Positions 37,925 through 45,514 of a stretch of 64,000 nucleotides of DNA are shown here, piece by piece. Each line of letters begins with the position of its first letter. The first letter of the stretch is position 1. The position numbers were made by a program, and so were the translations under genes. The notes under the pieces are model-generated. The model was not told the DNA's origin, did no database searches, and worked only from the letters and a program-made list of their open reading frames with translations. Source of the stretch: Viridibacterium sediminicola (GTDB lineage Bacteria > Pseudomonadota > Gammaproteobacteria > Burkholderiales > Rhodocyclaceae); NCBI RefSeq assembly GCF_039631295.1, contig NZ_JBDIVE010000002.1:496001-560000 (forward strand), in the 5' to 3' direction.

Positions 37925-39673
37925 TTAAGCAGCCTTGCCCGGCGTGTTCTCACCCGTATAGCGGTGACGATTGACGATGCGCTTGTCATTCGGGTGCGTC
38001 CCCGGCACGGCCGAGATGAGGGCCTTGGTGTAGGGATGCTCCGGTGCGCCGCAGATCTTGTCAGCAGGACCGGTCTCCACAACCTGACCCTTGTACATCA
38101 CGGCAACGCGGTCACAGAAGTAACGAATCACGCCGATGTCATGCGAGATGAGGATGAAGCTAAGGTTCAGCTTGTCCTGCAGATCCAGCAGCAGATCGAG
38201 AATCTGCGAACGCAGGGTCACGTCCAGCGCCGAGGTGGCTTCGTCAGCAATGATCAGGCGGGGGTTGAGTGCCAGCGCACGTGCGATACCGATACGTTGA
38301 CGCTGACCGCCCGAGAATGCATGCGGATAGCGCTCCATCGCAGCCGGCGGCATGCCGACCATGGCCAGGGTCTCGGCAACCTTCTCGCGCAGGGCATCAC
38401 CCGTTGCCACGCCGTTGACCAGCAGCGGCTCACCGACGATCTGACCGATGGTCATACGCGGATTGAGCGAGGCGAACGGATCCTGGAAGACCATGCGCAC
38501 CTCGCGGTGTACTGCACGCAGGTCATGCTTGCCGGTCTTTGCCAGATCGACGATCGAGCCGTTGCCCATGCGGTAGAGCACTTCACCGTCAGTCAGACTC
38601 AGCACACGGATCAGGCAGTTGCCCAGCGTGGTCTTGCCGGAGCCCGATTCGCCCACGATACCGAGGTTCTCACCTTCGTAGAGGTCGATGGAAACATTGT
38701 CCAGCGCCTTGAACGGTGCGCTGGCCTTGCTGCCGCCGAGGAAGCTCTTGCGACCCGGATAGATCTTGGACACGCCACGCACTTCGAGCAGCTTGCGATC
38801 CGAGACCGTGGTCGCACGCGCACGGCGTGCCGAAGTTTCGAGCTTGCGCACCGAATCGATCAGCTTGCCGGTGTACTCATGCTTGGACGAGTAGAAGATC
38901 TGCTCGGCCGTGCCGAATTCCAGCATCTTGCCGTTGAGCATCACGCCGATCTCGTCTGCAATTTCTGCCACCACGCCCATGTCGTGCGTGATGAACAGCA
39001 CAGCCATGCCGTAGGAATTCTGCAGTTCCTTGATCAGCGCCAGGATTTCGGCCTGGGTGGTCACGTCCAGTGCAGTCGTCGGTTCGTCAGCAATCAGGAT
39101 CTTCGGATTGCAGGCGAGCGCCATAGCGATCATGGCACGCTGACGCATACCACCCGAGTACTCAAAGGTGTACTTGTCGATCGCGACGGCCGGGTTGGGG
39201 ATTTCAACCCGACGCAGCAACTCGATGGCGCGCGAGCGCGCCTCTTCCTTATCCACATTCTGGTGCAGGAGGATGGACTCGCAGATCTGATTGCCGATGG
39301 TGTGGATCGGCGACAGCGAGGTCATCGGCTCCTGGAAGATCATCGCAATTTCATGACCACGGATGTGACGGATCTCTTTGCCACGCGGATGCAGCTTGGC
39401 CAAGTCAACGCCCTTGCCGCCTTCACCACCGTAATAGAGGATCTCACCACCCTCGATACGACCCGGGTGATCGACGATCTGCATCACCGAGCGGGCCGCC
39501 ACGGTCTTGCCGGAGCCCGATTCGCCCACGATACAAAGCGTCTTGCCGCGCTGAATCTGGAAACTGACGTCATCAACCGCACGCACAGCCTTCTCGCCCG
39601 TGCCGAAGTACGTCTTCAGGTTGCGAACATCAAGAATGATGTCGCTGGATTGGGTATTCACGTTATCAACCAT
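37925..39673 (-). CDS. ABC importer, double ATP-binding protein (peptide/nickel/oligosaccharide type)
   Basis: A 582-residue fusion of two nucleotide-binding domains. Each has Walker A GESGSGKT, a Q loop, a signature (YSGGMRQRAMIAM and FSGGQRQRIGIARAL) and Walker B (ILIADEPTTALD and LIIADEATSALD). This is the DppD-DppF fusion arrangement seen in YejF and GsiA. The ATG at 39673 lacks a good ribosome site; an in-frame GTG at 39685 is possible. It is the last gene of the importer operon, 21 bases after the second permease. Confidence 0.92.
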   Translation of the reverse strand: MVDNVNTQSSDIILDVRNLKTYFGTGEKAVRAVDDVSFQIQRGKTLCIVGESGSGKTVAARSVMQIVDHPGRIEGGEILYYGGEGGKGVDLAKLHPRGKEIRHIRGHEIAMIFQEPMTSLSPIHTIGNQICESILLHQNVDKEEARSRAIELLRRVEIPNPAVAIDKYTFEYSGGMRQRAMIAMALACNPKILIADEPTTALDVTTQAEILALIKELQNSYGMAVLFITHDMGVVAEIADEIGVMLNGKMLEFGTAEQIFYSSKHEYTGKLIDSVRKLETSARRARATTVSDRKLLEVRGVSKIYPGRKSFLGGSKASAPFKALDNVSIDLYEGENLGIVGESGSGKTTLGNCLIRVLSLTDGEVLYRMGNGSIVDLAKTGKHDLRAVHREVRMVFQDPFASLNPRMTIGQIVGEPLLVNGVATGDALREKVAETLAMVGMPPAAMERYPHAFSGGQRQRIGIARALALNPRLIIADEATSALDVTLRSQILDLLLDLQDKLNLSFILISHDIGVIRYFCDRVAVMYKGQVVETGPADKICGAPEHPYTKALISAVPGTHPNDKRIVNRHRYTGENTPGKAA

Positions 39674-39694
39674 TTTCTCAAACACCTGTCAGGT

Positions 39695-40876
39695 TCAGTG
39701 CGTGTAAGGGTCAGCAGCGTCGCGCAGACCGTCACCCATGAAGTTCAGGGCCAGAACAGCCAGCACCACCGCAGCCCCCGGCATGAACAGCCACGGTGCA
39801 GCGGAGATCGAGCGGATGTTTTGCGCTTCCTTGAGCAGCACACCCCAGCTGATGGCAGGCGGTTGCAGGCCCAGGCCGAGGAAGGACAGCGAGGTCTCGG
39901 CCAGCACCATCATCGGGATGGCCAGCGTCACCGCAGCAATGATGTGCGAAGCCAGCGAGGGCAGCATGTGACGGAAAATCACGCGACCTTCACTACAGCC
40001 GTCAAGCTGAGCTGCCACCACGAACACTTCGCTACGCATGGCCAGCAGACGACCACGCACAACACGCGCCAGCGAGGTCCAGCCGATCAGCGAGATGATC
40101 ACCGTCACGGCCATGTACTGGAATTGCGGCGGCCAGTTCTTTGGCAACACAGCAGCCATGGCCAGCCAGATTGGGATGGTCGGCAGCGAGATGATGAACT
40201 CGATGACGCGCTGGATGAACCAGTCGATCTTGCCGCCGTAGTAGCCGGAAATACCACCGAGGATCAGACCCAGCACCACCGACAGCATCACACCGATCAG
40301 ACCCAGCGACAGCGTGAAGCGACCGCCATAGACCACGCGGCTGAACATGTCACGGCCGTTGCGGTCCGAACCGAAGAGGTAGAACACCTCGCCCGGATTC
40401 TTCGGCCCGAAAAGGTGGATGTCGCTGCGCACCAGGCCGAGGAACTTGTACTCGAAACCACGTGCAAACAAGGTCAGGTAGATCTTCTTGCCCTCATCTT
40501 CGACATAGGTCATCTTCAGAGTGTTCGGATCACGCGTTTCCTTGAAGCTCTGGATGTAAGGACGGATTGCAAAGCCACCGTCGCTGTTGTCGATGAAATG
40601 AATCATCTGCGGCGGATGGTAGGTCTTCGCTTTGTATTCACCGGGCATCCGCAGCGCATCTTCCGGATTGAAAGGCGCGAGGAACTCGGCAAATACCGCC
40701 ATCAGATACAGGGCAAACACCACATACATGCTCACCAGGGCGAGCTTGTGCTTACGGAAGCGGTGCCACATCAGCGTCCACTGCGAGGCGTACTCGATGC
40801 CGCCCCGCAGGTTGGCCATATTGACCTGGGCCGGTGCCTCAGGTGTTGTCTTTGTTTCGCTCATTGTTCCACTCAT
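39695..40876 (-). CDS. ABC importer permease (DppC/YejE type)
   Basis: A 393-residue inner-membrane permease with an N-terminal cytoplasmic tail, one early membrane segment (about 50-70) and, after a long periplasmic part, five more. The EAA-type loop that docks the ATPase is in AAQLDGCSEGRVIFRHMLP. The insertion of about 120 residues after the first membrane segment is typical of YejE-like members. The start ATG overlaps the stop of the upstream permease (ATGA); an ATG at 40864 with GTGGAAC upstream is an alternative. Confidence 0.9.
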   Translation of the reverse strand: MSGTMSETKTTPEAPAQVNMANLRGGIEYASQWTLMWHRFRKHKLALVSMYVVFALYLMAVFAEFLAPFNPEDALRMPGEYKAKTYHPPQMIHFIDNSDGGFAIRPYIQSFKETRDPNTLKMTYVEDEGKKIYLTLFARGFEYKFLGLVRSDIHLFGPKNPGEVFYLFGSDRNGRDMFSRVVYGGRFTLSLGLIGVMLSVVLGLILGGISGYYGGKIDWFIQRVIEFIISLPTIPIWLAMAAVLPKNWPPQFQYMAVTVIISLIGWTSLARVVRGRLLAMRSEVFVVAAQLDGCSEGRVIFRHMLPSLASHIIAAVTLAIPMMVLAETSLSFLGLGLQPPAISWGVLLKEAQNIRSISAAPWLFMPGAAVVLAVLALNFMGDGLRDAADPYTH

Positions 40877-41859
40877 TGCTCAAGTCTGATGCGGGGATCG
40901 AGAATAACCAGCAGGATGTCCGAAATCAGCGTACCCACCACAGTCATCATGCACAGCAGGAGCAGGAATGCGCCCGACAGGTAGATGTCTTGTGACAGCA
41001 GCGAGGTGTAGAGCAGCGGACCGGCCGTCGGCAGGTTCAGCACGATCGAGGTGATCACGGCGCCGGACACAAGGTGCGGCAGGATCATACCGATGGTACT
41101 GACGAAGGGATTCAGGGCGATACGCACCGGATACTTCATCAGCAGACGCACTTCAGTCAGACCCTTGGCACGCGCCGTCACAACGTAAGGCATGTAGAGC
41201 TGGTCAATCAGGTTGGCGCGCATGATGCGGATCAGGCTGGCCGTCGAACCCAGGCCGAGAATGATCATCGGAATCCACAGGTGATGCAGCAGATCGACGA
41301 AACGCGCCCAGGACCATTCGGCATTGGCGAACTCGGCCGAGAACAGACCGGTCACGTCGAGGCTCCAGTACTTCACAGCCAGGAACATCAGCACCAGTGC
41401 AATCAGGAAGTGCGGCACGGCAAGACCGATGAAGCCGATGAAGGTGAAGAAATAGTCACCCACCGAGTAACGGCGCACAGCGGAGTAGATACCGATCGGC
41501 AGCGCGATGGCCCAGGTCACAAACAGGGTACCGACCGACAGGATCAGGGTGAGGTTCATGCGCTCACCGATCAGGGCCGACACGGGGCTATTCCACTCGA
41601 AGGAGTAGCCGAAGTCACCTTGCAACACACCGATGATCCATTGGAAATACTGAATCATGATGTTTTGATCGAGACCGTAACGATGGCGCATGTCAGCCAT
41701 CTGTGCCGGATCGACCACTTCACCGGACGATGCCTTCATGGCAGCCCAGCTATCAACGAAATCGCCCGGGGGCAACTGGATGAGAATAAAGACTGTGAGC
41801 GACACCAGGAACATGAAGGGTATCGCCGACAGGAGACGTCGGAATATGTAGGAAAGCAC
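40873..41859 (-). CDS. ABC importer permease (DppB/YejB type)
   Basis: A 328-residue permease with six membrane segments, beginning MLSYIFRRLLSAIPFMFLVS as DppB-family proteins do. The DYFFTFIGFIGLAVPHFLIAL and the EAA loop (VTARAKGLTEVRLLMKY) are present. It pairs with the next permease through a four-base stop/start overlap. A stable hairpin separates it from the binding-protein gene upstream. Confidence 0.92.
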   Translation of the reverse strand: MLSYIFRRLLSAIPFMFLVSLTVFILIQLPPGDFVDSWAAMKASSGEVVDPAQMADMRHRYGLDQNIMIQYFQWIIGVLQGDFGYSFEWNSPVSALIGERMNLTLILSVGTLFVTWAIALPIGIYSAVRRYSVGDYFFTFIGFIGLAVPHFLIALVLMFLAVKYWSLDVTGLFSAEFANAEWSWARFVDLLHHLWIPMIILGLGSTASLIRIMRANLIDQLYMPYVVTARAKGLTEVRLLMKYPVRIALNPFVSTIGMILPHLVSGAVITSIVLNLPTAGPLLYTSLLSQDIYLSGAFLLLLCMMTVVGTLISDILLVILDPRIRLEQ

Positions 41860-41896
41860 GGTGAATCTCGCTTGAAAAACCGCTACAGGGGGAATA

Positions 41897-41920
41897 CCCG
41901 GAGGGAGGTCTCCCTCCGGG
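41897..41920 (-). repeat. Stable hairpin between the binding-protein and permease genes
   Basis: CCCGGAGGGA (41897-41906) and TCCCTCCGGG (41911-41920) form a perfect 10-bp GC-rich stem with a GGTC loop and no U-run. Such hairpins often protect the 3' end of the binding-protein mRNA and lower readthrough into permease genes. Confidence 0.7.
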
Positions 41921-41942
41921 CAATGCTACTCACTCCAGCAGC

Positions 41943-43883
41943 TTACTTGCCGCCAGCGTAGAACCATTGTTGCAACAGGGTGGGGCCCGGCGTCGGGTAG
42001 GTCCAGCCCGACGGCATCTTTTCATACACGTTCTGCAGCTTGGCATTGCGCACAGCGGTTTCAACTGCAGGACGCACGGTACCGATCACTTCGAACTCGT
42101 TGGCAGCTTCTTGCAGAATCTGCTTGAACAGGGTGTCAGCTTCGGTTTGCGTCTTGGCAACTTGCCATTGGTCGAACCACTTCAGACGCTTTTCCATGCT
42201 CTCCGAGGGCTTTTCACCTTGCTTGCCGCCAGACAGGTAGTACTTGGTCCATTCGAGGCTCATGCGCGACTCTTGCGGGTGCCATGCAAGGTAAGCACGC
42301 GGATTGAAGGTTGCGTCCATACCGCCCGGGAAGACGTCGGTGCTGATGTCATAGTTGTTCTGAGCGGCACGGTCATAGAACAGCGTGCGTTCGGAAGACT
42401 GGATCACCAGCTCGATACCTGCCTTGGCCCATTGCTTGCGCACCAGGTCCAGGGTGTCGATCATCGTCGATTGAGCGATCTGTGCGATGGCGCCCAGGGA
42501 CACGCGACCGCCATCCGGATACAGACGGAAACCGTCGCTATCCTTCTTGGTCAGGCCAAGCTTGTCGAACAGTTCGTTGGCACGCTTCAGATCGTGGTTC
42601 AGGTATTGCTTGCCGAGCTTCTCGTTGTACCACTTCGATTGCGGCAGCGGGCCGCTCTGCCAGGGCGTTGCCTGACCGAGGAACACGATGTCGTTGATTT
42701 CCTTGCGGTCGGTCGAGAGCGACAGCGCCTCACGGAAGTCATGGTTGCGGATCAGCTTGCGCAGCTTTTCGTTCTTGGTCGAATGATTCAGCCACAGACC
42801 GACAGCATTGGCGTTCACGTTTTCCGAGTTGAAAATCTTGTAGCCACCCTTGGCTTGATTTTCAGCCAGCACCGGACGGTTCTGGATACCCGAAATGTTA
42901 CGCAGCTGGAAGTCGAGCTGGCCGTTGATGGCTGCCAGCACGATGGTTTCCGGCTCCGAGATCACTTGCAGCTGCAGGCGATCAATGTAGGGCAGTTGCT
43001 TGCCCGCAGCATCGACTTGCCAGAAGTACGGGTTACGTTCCAGCACGACCTTGGTGGCGCTGCCGCCATAGCCTTCCTTCACGATCCACGGATCCAGCGT
43101 GGGGCGCTCGGGGTTGTTCCAGCGAGCCGAGGACTCCAGATCACCACACTTCAGACGGAACAGCGTGCCCCAGTCCTTGGCCTTTTCCTTGGCAACCAAT
43201 TCGTTGATCTGCGGGTTGTACTTCGGATGGAACTGACCGCAGTACTTCTTCTGCCACATCGTCGGATGCTGAGCGACCGGGGTTGCCAGCTGCTCAAGGA
43301 AGGAGATGTAGGGGCCAGCGAACTTGAACTTGACGGTGTAATCGTCAATCTTCGTCACTTCAGGCGCGGTGTCCTTCAGCGAGAACATCACCGGCAGAGC
43401 CGTGAAGAACTGCTTGTTGGCGACCAGATCGTTCATGTTGAACAGCACGTCATCCGCCGTGAAAGGCGTGCCATCCGACCACTTGGCGCCCTTGCGCAGC
43501 TTGAAGGTGTATTCAGAGGCATCGGCGCTGGTCGTCCAGCTTTCAGCCAGATTCGGCTCCACACCGTTGAAGTCCATTCTCCAGCGAACCAGGCCCTGAT
43601 TGCCGACCAGACGCAGGATCGCGTTGTAGTCACCATTGCCGCGCAGAGCGGTGCGCAGAGTGCCGCCGTAGGTACCAATCTTGAACTGGCCGATCTTCGG
43701 ATCGATCTTCAGAACTTCGGGTGCTACCGGCAGACGCTCGGCAACCGGCGGCAACTTCTTGTCTGCCACCAGCTTGTCCAGCATCGGTGCCTGCGTAAAC
43801 GCAGCACTCGCAATAACCGGCATGGAGAGGACTGCCACAATTGCGGCGGTCATTCCCAGCGGTCGGGATGAATGGAATTTCAT
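41943..43883 (-). CDS. ABC importer periplasmic substrate-binding protein, family 5
   Basis: A 646-residue exported protein. Residues 1-28 are a signal peptide ending VIASA before AFTQAP. The mature part is a family-5 solute-binding protein (DppA/OppA class) with the segments GTYGGTLRTALRG, LAESWTTSADASEYTFKLRKGAKWSDGTPFTADDV (in shorter parts) and many Trp residues in the lobes. At over 600 residues and with the KIGTYGGTL start, it resembles members that bind oligosaccharides or larger peptides more than DppA. The substrate is not determined. A strong TTAGGAGG site precedes the ATG. First gene of a four-gene operon. Confidence 0.9.
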   Translation of the reverse strand: MKFHSSRPLGMTAAIVAVLSMPVIASAAFTQAPMLDKLVADKKLPPVAERLPVAPEVLKIDPKIGQFKIGTYGGTLRTALRGNGDYNAILRLVGNQGLVRWRMDFNGVEPNLAESWTTSADASEYTFKLRKGAKWSDGTPFTADDVLFNMNDLVANKQFFTALPVMFSLKDTAPEVTKIDDYTVKFKFAGPYISFLEQLATPVAQHPTMWQKKYCGQFHPKYNPQINELVAKEKAKDWGTLFRLKCGDLESSARWNNPERPTLDPWIVKEGYGGSATKVVLERNPYFWQVDAAGKQLPYIDRLQLQVISEPETIVLAAINGQLDFQLRNISGIQNRPVLAENQAKGGYKIFNSENVNANAVGLWLNHSTKNEKLRKLIRNHDFREALSLSTDRKEINDIVFLGQATPWQSGPLPQSKWYNEKLGKQYLNHDLKRANELFDKLGLTKKDSDGFRLYPDGGRVSLGAIAQIAQSTMIDTLDLVRKQWAKAGIELVIQSSERTLFYDRAAQNNYDISTDVFPGGMDATFNPRAYLAWHPQESRMSLEWTKYYLSGGKQGEKPSESMEKRLKWFDQWQVAKTQTEADTLFKQILQEAANEFEVIGTVRPAVETAVRNAKLQNVYEKMPSGWTYPTPGPTLLQQWFYAGGK

Positions 43884-44465
43884 CGTATCCTCCTAAGGTT
43901 AAAATCAGGCTTCGCTCGCGGCCTGTCAGCCCCTGCCGACGCCACTTGTATGTCTGTGCAGCCGGGCGAATGCTACTACACTCAGCGGGCGGATCATACA
44001 AGTGCTCGGGAAGGTCAGACAAGCCGCGCAATGCCTTGCACTGCAACACTTCTGGCCGTTTTGCCGATCTGCTGACTACTCTGCAGCGCGGCTCTCTTAG
44101 AGCGTTTGCGAAACATCAACTCAGACTGAATTTCGCACCAACTTCGTACGAGTTTTCCCTAATTCACAGGAAAATGCGATGTGCAGTGCACAAATTGATG
44201 CCTTTGAACATTGCGCAGGTGGGCAGACCAGACTTAAGCCCTCCAGGCAAGCTCGTTTTCACTAACACCTGCGAAAGCCTAGAATTCCTTCAGAAGGGTC
44301 AGAGGCTGCCGATACATATGCAGTACGGTTCACATTGCGACCGGATCGTCACACCTGACAGGTGCTTACATGACCATGCTCGCTGCAAAGCCCGCAGACA
44401 GCCCGCGCACCCGCGTGCCGGACCCGGCTGAGGTCGGGCGGGATTTGCTGAAAAAGGAAGCGCCC
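43884..44465. other. Divergent regulatory region between the ABC importer and the HD-GYP gene
   Basis: About 580 bases, AT-richer than the flanks. CACTTGTATG (43943-43952) and CATACAAGTG (43995-44004) are perfect 10-bp inverted copies 52 bases apart centre to centre, 60-120 bases upstream of the binding-protein gene. CACCTG-A-CAGGTG at 44352-44364 is a 13-base palindrome about 100 bases before the HD-GYP start. I see no gene or RNA in the rest. Confidence 0.55.
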
Positions 44466-45497
44466 ATGCTCATCGCCATTGTTGACGACACCCCCGTCAA
44501 TCTCATCGTGATGAAAAGCCTGGTGCTACGCCTGGGCGAGCACCAATGCGTGACCTTTGACGAGCCCTTGCCCGCCCTGGACTGGTGTTTGCAGAACAGT
44601 CCCGACCTGATCATCGTCGATTACATGATGCCCGGCATCGATGGCCTGGAGTTCATCCGGCGCTGTCGCAATGAAGAGCGCCTGCGCGACCAGCCGATCC
44701 TGATGGTCACCGCCGCGTCGGAGCGCGAAGTGCGCTATGCGGCACTCGAAGCCGGCGCGACCGACTTCCTGATCAAACCCATCGACAAATACGAATTCAA
44801 TCCCCGCGTGCGCAACATGTTGCGCCTGCGCGCCAGCATGTCGGCCGTTTCACGTCGGGCTGACGAACTTGACCAGGAAGTCAAGAAAGCTGTCGAGGCG
44901 ATTCACGCGCGCGAACACGAGACCGTCGTGCGCCTGGCCCGCGCCGCGGAATTCCGTGATCCGGAGACGGGCTCGCACATCGTGCGCATGGCGCAATACT
45001 CGGAGCTGATCGCACGATGCCTCGGCATGCCCGACGCGGAACGGGAGATGCTGCTGATCGCCGCGCCCATGCACGATGTCGGCAAGCTGGGCACGCCCGA
45101 CCACATCCTGCTCAAAAGCGGCCGGCTGACGCCCGAAGAGCTGCTGGTGATGCGCGAACACGCCATGATCGGCTACGAGATCCTCAAGGACTCCACTTCG
45201 CCGGTGCTGCGCATGGCCGCCCAGATCGCCGCCTCGCATCACGAGAAGTTCGATGGCAGTGGTTACCCCTTCGGCCTGGCGGGCGAAGACATTCCCCTGA
45301 TCGGGCGCATCGTCGCCGTCGCCGACGTCTTCGATGCCCTTACCTCGCAACGTCCCTACAAGCCTGCCTGGAGTCTGGAGCACGCGCGGGACTTCCTGCT
45401 GCAGGGGCGTGGTTCGCACTTCGATCCGCGCTGTGTCGATGAATTCCTCGGCGCCTGGGAAGAAGTGCTGCGTATTCATTCGCGCAACGCCGACTGA
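44466..45497 (+). CDS. Response regulator with HD-GYP cyclic-di-GMP phosphodiesterase domain
   Basis: A 343-residue RpfG-like protein. The receiver domain has IAIVDDT at the start, phospho-acceptor Asp in LIIVDYMMPG (about residue 51) and Lys in FLIKPID. A short coiled coil links it to an HD-GYP domain with HD in MHDVGKLG (about 202) and the HHEKFDGSGYP signature (about 256-266), so it should hydrolyse cyclic di-GMP. The ATG at 44466 has AAGGAAG at good distance; an in-frame ATG at 44370 would add 32 residues. The next gene, 17 bases on, is a hybrid kinase and is the likely partner. Confidence 0.92.
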   Translation: MLIAIVDDTPVNLIVMKSLVLRLGEHQCVTFDEPLPALDWCLQNSPDLIIVDYMMPGIDGLEFIRRCRNEERLRDQPILMVTAASEREVRYAALEAGATDFLIKPIDKYEFNPRVRNMLRLRASMSAVSRRADELDQEVKKAVEAIHAREHETVVRLARAAEFRDPETGSHIVRMAQYSELIARCLGMPDAEREMLLIAAPMHDVGKLGTPDHILLKSGRLTPEELLVMREHAMIGYEILKDSTSPVLRMAAQIAASHHEKFDGSGYPFGLAGEDIPLIGRIVAVADVFDALTSQRPYKPAWSLEHARDFLLQGRGSHFDPRCVDEFLGAWEEVLRIHSRNAD

Positions 45498-45514
45498 GCC
45501 TCGCCGCACAGGCC

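Noticed and set aside
37964..40984. A 1006-codon plus-strand frame
   Set aside because: It is antisense to two clearly recognised ABC transporter genes and is a product of high third-position GC; its His/Gln-rich translation resembles no protein.
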